A stretch of DNA of 64,000 bases from a virus. The notes under the pieces were generated by a model. It searched no databases, was not told the DNA's origin, and worked only from the letters and a program-made list of their open reading frames with translations. How positions within the stretch are numbered: position 1 is the first letter of the stretch; each line of letters opens with the position of its first letter. The DNA lies in the IMG/VR virus record IMGVR_UViG_3300042296_000700, positions 1 through 64,000 of that record; one strand, given 5' to 3'. The translations under genes were made by a program, and so were the position numbers. Shown here piece by piece: positions 23,872 through 33,129 of the stretch.

Positions 23872-26800
23872 GTGGGTCCGCCTTAATCAAGTTCTTGTCA
23901 AGATAGAAAGTTCCGCTTGCTAGTCCCATGTTGGTTGCGAACCAGTTGCGCAGTTCTGTATCGCGGGCTCGCTTTGCTTCGCGTTCGTCGTTGCCGTAGG
24001 GGTTTGTTAGTGCATAAATAAAATCCATATGCCTGACGGAGTTTGGATTGTCTTTGTGTTTATCTATCAAATATTCAATGATATTAGCATCTTCTTCGTT
24101 TTTGATGATTGAAGTGTCGCCACGCCGAAAAGCGTTGAGTTGTGTATTCAAATTACTGACATGCGTGTTTGGGATAGGGGCTTCAAATCCAATGCGACCC
24201 CAAACATAAGGTCCATCGTCAGCAGTGCCTACAGTAATTTTTTCAAATCCAGCAGCCTTAGCATACATGAAAGCGTGCTGGTTGTAAACAGTTTGAATTC
24301 CATTGTTCTTGTGGTCGTTGCCACGAATAAACATTGTGCCGTTTCTAACCACACCTGCGTTGAGGTCTAAGTATCTACTACTGTCTCCCATGTTTGTCCA
24401 AGTGCCATTTGCGTTTTTTACCTCAAAATTAACGCTCACAGTGATTTGATTACCACTCAGACTGGCAGTTGCAACAGACCTGTATGTTTTACCGTTTGAG
24501 CCTTGAATTTCAGGGTGGGAGTACATTGCCTTAGCCCACGCTTCTAGTTGATTTCTTGCCGCTGATGCTTCTGGTCCACGTCCTTGTGCGTCGCGTAAAA
24601 GTTCTTGGCGTTTTTGAAGTGTCATTTCTTTCCATGGTGCGTTGCCTGCGCCGTATTGCCTATCTAGATGAAGAGCAAGTGTTCTTTGTCGTCCTTCAAT
24701 TGCGTCCTTCACACGCTGTTCTGCTTGACGTGCCAATTCAGGGTTTAGTGGTTCTGGTGCTGGCGCCGCAAGTGCTGCATCAATTTCCGCTTTCCGTTCT
24801 TTATATCTGTCGCGATGTGCAATTGCCACAATGAGGTCACGTTGCGCTACAAGGAAATTATCGTTTACTCCTTGTCCTTCGCGAGCGTCATAATTACGCT
24901 TTTTGGAAGCAACAACCTCATCTAGTTCGGCAAGACGCCGCTCATATGCTGGCAATATGCCGTCCCTATCGCGCATCCGCATGAGGGCGTCTCCGCCACC
25001 ATTGAAAGCACCGTTGAAGTCGGCATCAGCCCTGCCAACGCCGTCGTTCACAGCATTGTTTGCGCGAGATACGCGCTCGTTGACATTAGGCGCACCCTGT
25101 GCTTCAAAGAAAGCGCGCCATTGTGCAGGGGTGCGCCCTCTGACGTCATCGTCTCCACCAATACGGGTTGCTTGTTGTGCTGCCGCAGAAGGTTCTCTTG
25201 GAGCAGATGGCGTCCGACTTGGTTCTGGAGCATTTGGTGCGTCGTTGCCTTCAAGTTCTGCAGCACGACGCTTGAAAGCATTTCGTGTATCCATAACACG
25301 TTGAACTTGACCATTTTTGTCAATTACGTTTCTTGCTGCGTCTTCTTTGTCTTCATCTCCAGCATTACCAAAGGCGTCTGCCGCTTCACGAAGTTCTCTC
25401 CGTGCATCATCAAGCGCATTCTCCTGAACTTGGACGTTCGCACGAAGTTCAACAAGGTCACCACGCCTCCACGCAGCCATATTCTGAGGAAGTTGAACAT
25501 CGCGGTTTTGGATGATTCCTTCTTGAACTCGCCTTGCATAATCATCATCCATATTGTTGCCAAGCATGCGACGAAGTTGGGCTTTATCAAGACCGTCATC
25601 TGGAATATCAAATCCCATACGAAGGTCGGCTGGCACGCTACGAGGGTTACGCGCTGCTTCAACCTGACGCCTAGCCTGCTCTACAGTATTTTCAGCACGA
25701 GCAGGCTGTCCGTTGTTACGGTCATAAACCTCTTGCCATGCGTCCCTATAATCCTTGAGACCCCTTCTGACTTGACCAATACTAATTCTTTCACCGTCGT
25801 CGCGCTCAAAGAAATCCCTGTCAGCAATTTGTCCACGATTAATCGCATCCTCTAGACGGTCCCACCTCGCTTTAGAAATCGTAACTTTCTGGCGCGCTTC
25901 GTCTGCCTTGCTTCTTTTTCTAGCAGCACTGTCAGGGAAGTTGCGGTCGTCATTCAAAATCATTATTGGGTCATTGGGCAAAATGTCACGAAGTACGTAT
26001 TCCTTAAAATTGTCGTCATTTAAGACTTGGTTTAAATCACCTGCTCGTACACCACCCCCTGACGTGAATAGGCGTCCCCTGTTAGTTGCGTTATCGCTTT
26101 GACCAGCACGAGCAGGCTTGCGTGGGTCAGGAAGTGACCTCAACTGACGTTCTCTGCGAACGTCCGCAAGTATCATTCCAACTCTTGTTCTGTCTAAATC
26201 TTCACGCTGTATGTTGTCACGCTGGTTTTGAACTAGTTTTTCAAGTTCCAACAGGTCAGCGTCTTGAACTTGGTCAAGATTATTAAAGACATTCCTTTGT
26301 TCTTCATTAAACTCCCCAGCAAAGAAGTTGTCTTCAGGATTTTCTTGCATTTGGCGATTTATGCGCTTTGCGTCGCGTTCAACTCCGCCTAAACGACCAG
26401 CATTGTCGTCTCTTGTAATCGTGCGAGCAGGTGTTGTTTCGCGAGCGGCAGGTGCTGCGGATGGTTTGCGAGCCGCCGCACCTTCATTTTGACGAGAAGC
26501 AGTATCCCTATTATTGGCTGGTCGGCGACGACCCGCATTAGCAGGACGACGTGGAGCAGCAGGGCGAGGTCTTGCTGCAGGAGCAGGTGCAGCATCAACA
26601 TCAGTTCGTGCAGCACCAGGATTGTCAATTTCTCGTTGCATGCGACGTTCTTCAGATGCGCGCAGGTTTCGGCGTGGGCGTTTGGCGGCTGCAGGACGAG
26701 GGCGTGGGTTAGCATTATTTTGGCGACGACCGCGAGTTGCTTTACGTCGTTTCAACTCTGCCATTACTCGTTTGTAGTCGTCGCTATCCCTGCCATCGGT

Positions 26801-27499
26801 AGCGTTTTCTAACTCTTCACGCATTTCCTCTAAAACTTCAGTCGGTTCGGCTGCGAGAAGGTTGACGTCTTCACGTTCTTCACGAGCAGGACGAGCAGGG
26901 GTATCTGCGGCGTTGTCGGGAGTCAAGTCTCGTCCTCTGTCACGACCGCGAGGTGCTTGGGGAGCATCAGCGCGGCGAGCACGCCCTTCACGATTTGGCT
27001 TATCTGGGTCAACTACTTCGGCAAGACGACCCGCTGCTCGCTCAAGACGACCAGTAGGACGAGGCACTTCTGCGCCAACACGATTACGTTGTCCGCCTTG
27101 GCGACCTGTTAGGTCAAGAGCATCACCAACACGACCTGCGGCACGCTCAATTGCGCCTGGTGCTCCAGCCAAACGACCAGCCATACGGTCGTTACGTTTG
27201 CGTAGTTTTCGTTCGCGTCGGCGGTCACCAACATTTTCAAGACGTTCACCTAAATCAGAGATTTCATTAGCGAGACGGCGGGCTACACCCCAACCGCAGT
27301 TCCTGCCGAAACGGTCAGTAATTTGACCACCATAACGAGTTCCTACTGGACAACGAAAACCACCGCGGCGACTAGTCCCTGGTACTGCAAGGGATGGGTC
27401 AAATATTGCTCGTGCACGCTTAACTTCGTACAGCATGGAAGAGCGATTGCTTTCCGTTGTAAAGCGAAGAGCCTTATATGAAACTAGGTTTTTGTCCAT
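23858..27499 (-). CDS. Giant modular head-operon protein (RCPxG family) with GNAT-like end
   Basis: 1213 residues from MDKNLVSYKALRF (GGGAAG upstream). Residues 40-90 hold the shared signature GGFRCPVGTRYGGQITD (then C68) and a basic LERLENVGDRRRER-type helix. Several hundred residues of Arg/Pro/Ala-rich linker follow, then charged helical stretches. The last 200 residues match the GNAT-like region of the protein at 12526 (GFEKITVGTADDGPYVWGR), but the acetyl-CoA motif is not conserved (HKNNGI). Likely a virion component, possibly delivered to the host. No known name. Confidence 0.7.
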   Translation of the reverse strand: MDKNLVSYKALRFTTESNRSSMLYEVKRARAIFDPSLAVPGTSRRGGFRCPVGTRYGGQITDRFGRNCGWGVARRLANEISDLGERLENVGDRRRERKLRKRNDRMAGRLAGAPGAIERAAGRVGDALDLTGRQGGQRNRVGAEVPRPTGRLERAAGRLAEVVDPDKPNREGRARRADAPQAPRGRDRGRDLTPDNAADTPARPAREEREDVNLLAAEPTEVLEEMREELENATDGRDSDDYKRVMAELKRRKATRGRRQNNANPRPRPAAAKRPRRNLRASEERRMQREIDNPGAARTDVDAAPAPAARPRPAAPRRPANAGRRRPANNRDTASRQNEGAAARKPSAAPAARETTPARTITRDDNAGRLGGVERDAKRINRQMQENPEDNFFAGEFNEEQRNVFNNLDQVQDADLLELEKLVQNQRDNIQREDLDRTRVGMILADVRRERQLRSLPDPRKPARAGQSDNATNRGRLFTSGGGVRAGDLNQVLNDDNFKEYVLRDILPNDPIMILNDDRNFPDSAARKRSKADEARQKVTISKARWDRLEDAINRGQIADRDFFERDDGERISIGQVRRGLKDYRDAWQEVYDRNNGQPARAENTVEQARRQVEAARNPRSVPADLRMGFDIPDDGLDKAQLRRMLGNNMDDDYARRVQEGIIQNRDVQLPQNMAAWRRGDLVELRANVQVQENALDDARRELREAADAFGNAGDEDKEDAARNVIDKNGQVQRVMDTRNAFKRRAAELEGNDAPNAPEPSRTPSAPREPSAAAQQATRIGGDDDVRGRTPAQWRAFFEAQGAPNVNERVSRANNAVNDGVGRADADFNGAFNGGGDALMRMRDRDGILPAYERRLAELDEVVASKKRNYDAREGQGVNDNFLVAQRDLIVAIAHRDRYKERKAEIDAALAAPAPEPLNPELARQAEQRVKDAIEGRQRTLALHLDRQYGAGNAPWKEMTLQKRQELLRDAQGRGPEASAARNQLEAWAKAMYSHPEIQGSNGKTYRSVATASLSGNQITVSVNFEVKNANGTWTNMGDSSRYLDLNAGVVRNGTMFIRGNDHKNNGIQTVYNQHAFMYAKAAGFEKITVGTADDGPYVWGRIGFEAPIPNTHVSNLNTQLNAFRRGDTSIIKNEEDANIIEYLIDKHKDNPNSVRHMDFIYALTNPYGNDEREAKRARDTELRNWFATNMGLASGTFYLDKNLIKADPRDEE

Positions 27500-27506
27500 T
27501 AGATGT

Positions 27507-27755
27507 TCACTTCCCAAACAATTCGCGTACTTTTGCCTCATAATCGCCCGAATAGTCACCCTCGGTGATTTCGCTATAAGTGCTGCTGGTAATAATTTCA
27601 CCGATTTTAGGTTTCTTATCACCTAAAGAATACCATTCGTCAAACGATTCATCTTGCTTGCCGTCGCTATCAAACAGTTTTATGCCGTTGTCTGTCTCAA
27701 TGTAAACATTCTTATATGTTTTGTCTTCAGTTGAAGTTACTACTACGTATTTCAT
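27507..27755 (-). CDS. Hypothetical small acidic protein
   Basis: 82 residues, beta-strand-rich start (MKYVVVTSTEDKTYKNVYIE), with GGAAAAG before the ATG. Placed between two giant paralogous genes and could be a chaperone or partner for one of them, but this is only position-based. Confidence 0.55.
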   Translation of the reverse strand: MKYVVVTSTEDKTYKNVYIETDNGIKLFDSDGKQDESFDEWYSLGDKKPKIGEIITSSTYSEITEGDYSGDYEAKVRELFGK

Positions 27756-27767
27756 TTACTTTTCCAA

Positions 27768-30473
27768 TCAACGGGCTGTTATGAGGTTGTATATTTGTTC
27801 TGGTGTCAAGTTTAAGAGGTATTCCTGCCGAGCGGCAAGCCCATCAACATGGTCATTATGCCCTGGTGAAACGGATAACCCACTAGGGTCGCGCCTTGCT
27901 TCAACTGCATCTCTACCAAAGTCTGCGATATCTCGCTCGCGTTGCGCAGCACGAAGGGCATCTTGTGCTAATCCAATTTCTCGGATTACTTCGGAACGTT
28001 GGTCGTTGCGAAGTTCGGCACGCATCGGGTTGCGATTACCGCCTTGTCCATCCGCGAGCCATGTCCTGAATCCTGATTCGTTGGCATAATCACCTGATTG
28101 AAAATACCCTTGTCGCCCTCTGAACCCAAGTCCGTTATCAATTGGGACGAGATGCTTTTTGCCATTTTGCGTAACAAGAAAGTAGTTTTCGTTATGCCTG
28201 TCTGTGTTCATTATTAGGTAGTCAAGAAATGTTGCGCGAACCTTGTCCTTTACCACATTAGGGACGTCGTTACGACCACGTGGTTTGATAGGACTAGCAA
28301 CGTAGTTGCCGACATGTTCAAACATAATAGGACGAGCCTTTGCTGGAGGTTGACCGTTGAAAGGAGGCCCTGCAAATCTAAACTCACCGACAGGAAAGCC
28401 TAACCGAGCAGCAACATTATTGCCCACAATTTCGTTGAGGTCTTCATTTTTGCCAAACATAAGTTTCCCTGTCCTGCCCCTATGGTCGCCAGAGAATTTG
28501 ACAAAGAATTTTTTACCCGTTGCAGTATCTGTGAACAAATCTGCTGACCCGTTGATTCCGCCTCCTAGTGTGGATTTGGTGAAACGCTTTCCTTGACCCG
28601 AGTTGGCTTTCATTGCATTAAACAGGAAATCATCAGGTACGTCTCTAATGTCTCCGCCGTTGGCGAGGTGTAGGTCTGCGTCCGCTTGTACGTTGATATT
28701 TTTGTTGCCTTTAGGGATATGGCGAATGTCTGGGACACCGTTTGCAATATCACCTATTTTGTTGTCGTTTTGCTTTACCCTAATGTTTGGGGCTTTGCGA
28801 ACTCTGGAACCAGTGCCAGCATTACGTGGTGCTCGTGGTGCTCGCGGAGGACGAGCGGGAGCAGGAGCGGGTGCGGCTTGTTCTCCTAAAATTCTTTCTA
28901 GTTGAGCGATTCTCGCATCGCGATTAGCACCAGGAACATTCTGGTCACGGTCTTCTCGTAGTTGATTCAGTTCCTCACGAAGTCCTGCCTCTTCGGACGG
29001 GGTGAACTGTCGTGCTGCAGGTCTACGTGGACGAGGGGCTGCTGGTTGAACAGCATCTGGCTGGTCATTAGGGCGGGGACGACGATTCGCAGGACGGCGA
29101 CCATTTTGTGCGGCTGCCCCAGTACGACGTCCACGTCCTCCATTCGGGCGAGGACGGGCTGGTGCATTGCCAGCGTCAGGATTGCGGTCACGCCATGCTT
29201 GTTCTACGGCAGGACCGTGGAAACGTTCCCATTCTGAGCGACGCAAGAATCCAGCATTTCCACCTCCGTCACGAATACGACGAACCTCTGCTTGATGCTC
29301 ATTGTATTTACGTGTCTTGTATGTGTCTAGTGATTCCCGTGCACTTGGTGCTCCTGCAGGTACGGGAACTCCGCTCGTATTGTCTACGGGAACATTTCGC
29401 GGTCTTGCAGGGCGAGGATTTGCAGGACGACGCGGTGCAGCAGGACGAGGACGGTTGGCTGGCGCTACTGGGGCGTCGCCTGTTCGTGGAGCGCCAGGAT
29501 TGTCAATTTCGCGTTCCATGCGTCGTTCTTCTGAATCGCGAAGGTTGGGGCGACGACGAGGATTTCGTTGCGGAGCAGCAGGACGAGGATTGCGGGCTGG
29601 TGCTCTCCTGTTGCGGGTGGGCTTGTCGGGGTCAACAACGTCAGCAATTCGCCCTGCGGCACGCTCAAGACGACCAGGTTTCACGGTGTCTACCTGACCT
29701 GTGCGGTTGCGCTGTCCTCCTTGACGACCTCCCATACCAGTGAGGTCAAGCGCATCGCCAACTGCGCGTGCGCCTCGTTCAATTGCTCCGCCTCCAGCAA
29801 GGCGACGAGCCATTCTTTCGTTTCGTCGTGTTACGCGTCGTTCGCGTCGGCGGTCACCAACATTTTCAAGGCGTTCACCGAGGTCAGAGATTTCGTTAGC
29901 CAAACGGCGGGCAACTCCCCAACCGCAGTTCCTACCGAAACGGTCAGTGATTTGTCCGCCATAACGTGTCCCTACTGGACAACGAAATCCGCCACGGCGT
30001 TCTGTGCCTGGTACTGCTAGAGACGCGTCCCAAACTGAACGAGTGCGCTTAACTTCGTATGTGAAAGATGATTTGTTTTGGTCTGCAATAAAAGCGACAG
30101 CCTTGTACTGCACAGCATTTTTCCACGCTTCAACAGGAAATTCGGAGAGTTGAATATCCATAAGGGAGATAACTGGCAGAAGTTCTGCTGAAGCATCTTT
30201 CTTTTCAATTTCTTTAGACGGTTTTGTGAGTGAACGGTTCTTTAATTCTTCTACTACAGAGTCACTAACAGTTGTTTCAAGCGACATTGAATTATCAAGA
30301 GTTACGGTTAGTTCCTCTTTGCTAATCTTTTTCCCAGCGTATTCATCAGCCATCCACTTTGACCACGATTTTGCGGCTGCTACAACAGGATGAAACTGTG
30401 CACCGTCGGGAAGAATTTCAACGAGCGCGTACGGCTTGTTCTCTCTGTCTTTAATGAGAAATCGTGCAGCCAT
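27768..30473 (-). CDS. Giant modular head-operon protein (RCPxG family) with kinase-fold end
   Basis: 901 residues. Residues 160-185 repeat the signature GGFRCPVGTRYGGQITD...C, almost identical to the 23858 protein, followed by a similar Arg/Pro/Ala linker. Residues about 592-800 read as a HipA/PI4K-like kinase fold: Gly-rich loop LGGGINGSAD, FFVKF with Lys659, catalytic MNTDRHNENY (Asp758, Asn763) and metal-binding VPIDNGLGF (Asp779). All key residues are present, so it may be an active kinase. The location implies a virion protein. Target unknown. Confidence 0.75.
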   Translation of the reverse strand: MAARFLIKDRENKPYALVEILPDGAQFHPVVAAAKSWSKWMADEYAGKKISKEELTVTLDNSMSLETTVSDSVVEELKNRSLTKPSKEIEKKDASAELLPVISLMDIQLSEFPVEAWKNAVQYKAVAFIADQNKSSFTYEVKRTRSVWDASLAVPGTERRGGFRCPVGTRYGGQITDRFGRNCGWGVARRLANEISDLGERLENVGDRRRERRVTRRNERMARRLAGGGAIERGARAVGDALDLTGMGGRQGGQRNRTGQVDTVKPGRLERAAGRIADVVDPDKPTRNRRAPARNPRPAAPQRNPRRRPNLRDSEERRMEREIDNPGAPRTGDAPVAPANRPRPAAPRRPANPRPARPRNVPVDNTSGVPVPAGAPSARESLDTYKTRKYNEHQAEVRRIRDGGGNAGFLRRSEWERFHGPAVEQAWRDRNPDAGNAPARPRPNGGRGRRTGAAAQNGRRPANRRPRPNDQPDAVQPAAPRPRRPAARQFTPSEEAGLREELNQLREDRDQNVPGANRDARIAQLERILGEQAAPAPAPARPPRAPRAPRNAGTGSRVRKAPNIRVKQNDNKIGDIANGVPDIRHIPKGNKNINVQADADLHLANGGDIRDVPDDFLFNAMKANSGQGKRFTKSTLGGGINGSADLFTDTATGKKFFVKFSGDHRGRTGKLMFGKNEDLNEIVGNNVAARLGFPVGEFRFAGPPFNGQPPAKARPIMFEHVGNYVASPIKPRGRNDVPNVVKDKVRATFLDYLIMNTDRHNENYFLVTQNGKKHLVPIDNGLGFRGRQGYFQSGDYANESGFRTWLADGQGGNRNPMRAELRNDQRSEVIREIGLAQDALRAAQRERDIADFGRDAVEARRDPSGLSVSPGHNDHVDGLAARQEYLLNLTPEQIYNLITAR

Positions 30474-30475
30474 AA

Positions 30476-32677
30476 CTAAATCCCTACTAGTTTGTTGAAT
30501 TGGGTGTTTTGTTTTTTCAACGTATCTCTACGTGTCGTGAATAGTCTCTTGACCATTTCAAGGTGACGCTTTTCTGCATCAGAAAGCATTCCATCGGCAG
30601 TAAGCCTGCTCACATATTCATCCCAGTTGAACGCATCAATCTTCTTAAATAAGTCATCAACAAGACTTGCAAGCATTTTACGCTCTGATTCACTTAAAGA
30701 ACCGAAACTATCTTTATAAACACGAGCACCACGCTCATCAAGATAATCAGGAATGTCAATTTTGAACCGTCGTGCAATTTCGGCAGCGGTCAATCCAGCC
30801 ATATTTGACAACTCGTTACTACTTGGAATAACGGTAATCCGAGAACCATCGCGGACTGCAGAAAGTGTTGCAGGAGAGCGGTCACGACGGTCGGTCAAAT
30901 AATCGGCGATGGCTAAGCGAAGAATGTCTGCTTTAGGAATCTTGTCAAACTCCAGTGAAGTATCAAACCGTGTTTCGCCTTGACTGATGTCATTCATGAT
31001 GAGGTCACGCTTTGAGGCACTGCCACCAATTTTGGTATTAGGCATTTTGAGACCTACATGTGAAGCAATATCTGCGTACACCTTTTCCGAGACACTGCCG
31101 TACGTGACGGTTTCTGGAACTTGGAGAACAGATTTTCCGCTCCCTGCTTGATGCTTAATAATGCCAGTACCAAGCGGAGTTGACTTATAAGATTTGCTGT
31201 TTTTTAATGCGTCAGAAATGAATTCAGAAGGAATGTCAAACGGGTCTCCACCATTATCAAGCATTTTGATTGATTCAGCGAGCGTTGTCGGTGAGTCGTT
31301 CTTTGGTGTTGTGTCTTCACGGATAGTTTCCGTAGGAGCAACTGGCTTAATCTTGCCTTTACCGTTGGACATGAAAGTTTCGTAGACCCAACGGCGTACT
31401 TCAACTTTGCCCCCACGACCATTATTAACTGATATGAGGTCGTTGGGCTTGTCAATATTTGGGAACTTCTCGGTGTATTTGAACGCTCCGCCAGATGAGT
31501 TAGCAAAATCACGGATGTTGTTACCAACATCAAATTGGTCACTTTCACCAGCAACTCTGTTTAGTTGGCGTCCAAATTTACGGCGTTCGCCAACAGTTAG
31601 GTCACGAGCACGCTCAATTGTGAGGGTTGAACCGTTTGGCAGAACATACGTTACTTGCCGTACTGCTGCACCAGATAGGAGGGCAAGGTCGTCGCCAACA
31701 ATGTCTTTCGGTACTTGGATGGGGCGCACCATGACGCTTCCGTCCATGTCGGAGTTTCCACTAAACTTACGCAGCACAGAAGATGGAACGATTGGTTTCA
31801 AGACTACGGCGTCGCGCCGAATGAGTCGTCCCTCTGTTGTTGGTGCGCCAGTAACCGTGCGGATTGCGGCTTGTACTGCTTTTAAGCGTTCTGCTGGCTT
31901 ATCTGCGCCAGTTCTAGGGATTTGTGCCATGCGAAGAATTGATGCAGTGTTGGAAGTTGCTCCACCACTAACTACTTCGGAAAGGCTGTCTGCCTCTGTT
32001 CGTGGAAGTTTGGGTTTGCTGTTTAACCGCCGTGCTGCGCCGAGCGCAACACCGAGGGCAGAAGGAATATCAAACAACTGTGCACCACATGTTGAATAGC
32101 GAGAATCAGTAAATCGTCCACCAAACTGAAATCCTGCAGGACAACGAAATCCTCGTGTCGGTTTTGGTACAACACGGCGAATCTTGCCTAATCCTGGCAC
32201 GTTTCCACCAGGAACTAGAGCGGAGTAAACGCGGGAGCGAATCGGGCTGCGAATTCCTGATAGGTCACCAGGTAGGGCGATTGTGCCCGCTGCCTGAATG
32301 TTTTGACCAAGAGCGCCACTGGAACCAATCACACCAACTTTGACGCTTACCGATGAACCCATGCGGTTGCGGGTTGGCGTGGAGAATGCTGCTGCCTTAA
32401 AGTTGACGACGTTGCGTTCAGTCCCACTTAAATGTTGGTGCATTGCGAGGGACATTGATTTGACGTACGGTTCAAGCGGGCGCTTCTGTGCTGTAAAGTA
32501 TTCGCCGTTTTCAATACGTGTACGTGTTACCTGAGACTTTGTACTACTTGGGTTAAATGGAATCTTGATATAACCATCGCCGTCAACAACCGTACGAACA
32601 AAAGAACTGTCTTTACGCAGCAAAGGGCGCTGATGTCGCAAAAAACTATTTATTGAACTTTTGCTATCAACGCTCAT
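30476..32677 (-). CDS. Modular head-operon protein (RCPxG family) with pseudokinase-like end
   Basis: 733 residues. The signature is GFRCPAGFQFGGRFTD...C at 177-197. The segment 467-630 aligns by eye with the kinase-fold end of the 27768 protein: NGGDPFDIPSEFISDALK against NGGDIRDVPDDFLFNAMK, and ADYLTDRRDRSPATL against LDYLIMNTDRHNENYF. The Lys of VKF, the DRHNEN His/Asn and the DNG Asp are replaced, so catalysis is unlikely. It may be a structural or regulatory copy. Confidence 0.65.
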   Translation of the reverse strand: MSVDSKSSINSFLRHQRPLLRKDSSFVRTVVDGDGYIKIPFNPSSTKSQVTRTRIENGEYFTAQKRPLEPYVKSMSLAMHQHLSGTERNVVNFKAAAFSTPTRNRMGSSVSVKVGVIGSSGALGQNIQAAGTIALPGDLSGIRSPIRSRVYSALVPGGNVPGLGKIRRVVPKPTRGFRCPAGFQFGGRFTDSRYSTCGAQLFDIPSALGVALGAARRLNSKPKLPRTEADSLSEVVSGGATSNTASILRMAQIPRTGADKPAERLKAVQAAIRTVTGAPTTEGRLIRRDAVVLKPIVPSSVLRKFSGNSDMDGSVMVRPIQVPKDIVGDDLALLSGAAVRQVTYVLPNGSTLTIERARDLTVGERRKFGRQLNRVAGESDQFDVGNNIRDFANSSGGAFKYTEKFPNIDKPNDLISVNNGRGGKVEVRRWVYETFMSNGKGKIKPVAPTETIREDTTPKNDSPTTLAESIKMLDNGGDPFDIPSEFISDALKNSKSYKSTPLGTGIIKHQAGSGKSVLQVPETVTYGSVSEKVYADIASHVGLKMPNTKIGGSASKRDLIMNDISQGETRFDTSLEFDKIPKADILRLAIADYLTDRRDRSPATLSAVRDGSRITVIPSSNELSNMAGLTAAEIARRFKIDIPDYLDERGARVYKDSFGSLSESERKMLASLVDDLFKKIDAFNWDEYVSRLTADGMLSDAEKRHLEMVKRLFTTRRDTLKKQNTQFNKLVGI

Positions 32678-33128
32678 ACAGTGCTGTCCTTAGTCGTTTC
32701 TGCTCATTTACTACCCGACTATTTGTCTCAGCATTCAAATCAGTCGCAGTTGGTGACATCTTTTGTTTATTGCCATATATGTCTTCTGGCTTTACCCCTA
32801 CACTTGTAAGGATATCAGGGCTTATGGGCTTGGAGCGGGTAGAAAACATGGCTATCCAAGTTTCTGTATCCATCTTTTCTGAGCGTGAAGACATTTCCCA
32901 AAACTGCTTGTGGAACTCGGTTGTTTCTATTAACCGCCATTCGTCAAGTTTTGTTTGAATTCCGCCATCGTTTAGGTGAAAGTATAAAGCGTAAACTTTA
33001 ATCGGTGTATCCACGCCGCCCTCAGAAAAATAGCCGTCGTAGTTTGATGACTTTGGCTTTAGGCACGTATAAATAATTGCTTTGTCTACTACTGCGACTG
33101 GTATGGGGAATTCTTTTTTGTCAATCAT
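32667..33128 (-). CDS. Hypothetical head-operon protein
   Basis: 153 residues from MIDKKEFPIPVAVV, the ATG immediately after the upstream stop. The central LNDGGIQTKLDEWRLIETTEF reads as strand-helix. No known family. It lies between two RCPxG-family genes and may be a partner. Confidence 0.6.
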   Translation of the reverse strand: MIDKKEFPIPVAVVDKAIIYTCLKPKSSNYDGYFSEGGVDTPIKVYALYFHLNDGGIQTKLDEWRLIETTEFHKQFWEMSSRSEKMDTETWIAMFSTRSKPISPDILTSVGVKPEDIYGNKQKMSPTATDLNAETNSRVVNEQKRLRTALYER

Positions 33129-33129
33129 C

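Noticed and set aside
26862-27326. Arg/Ser-rich plus-strand frame opposite the giant gene
   Set aside because: A mirror of the Arg/Pro/Ala linker on the other strand, with no ribosome site and no domain.
29302-29697. Plus-strand frame opposite the kinase-ending protein
   Set aside because: Same cause: low-complexity linker read on the opposite strand.
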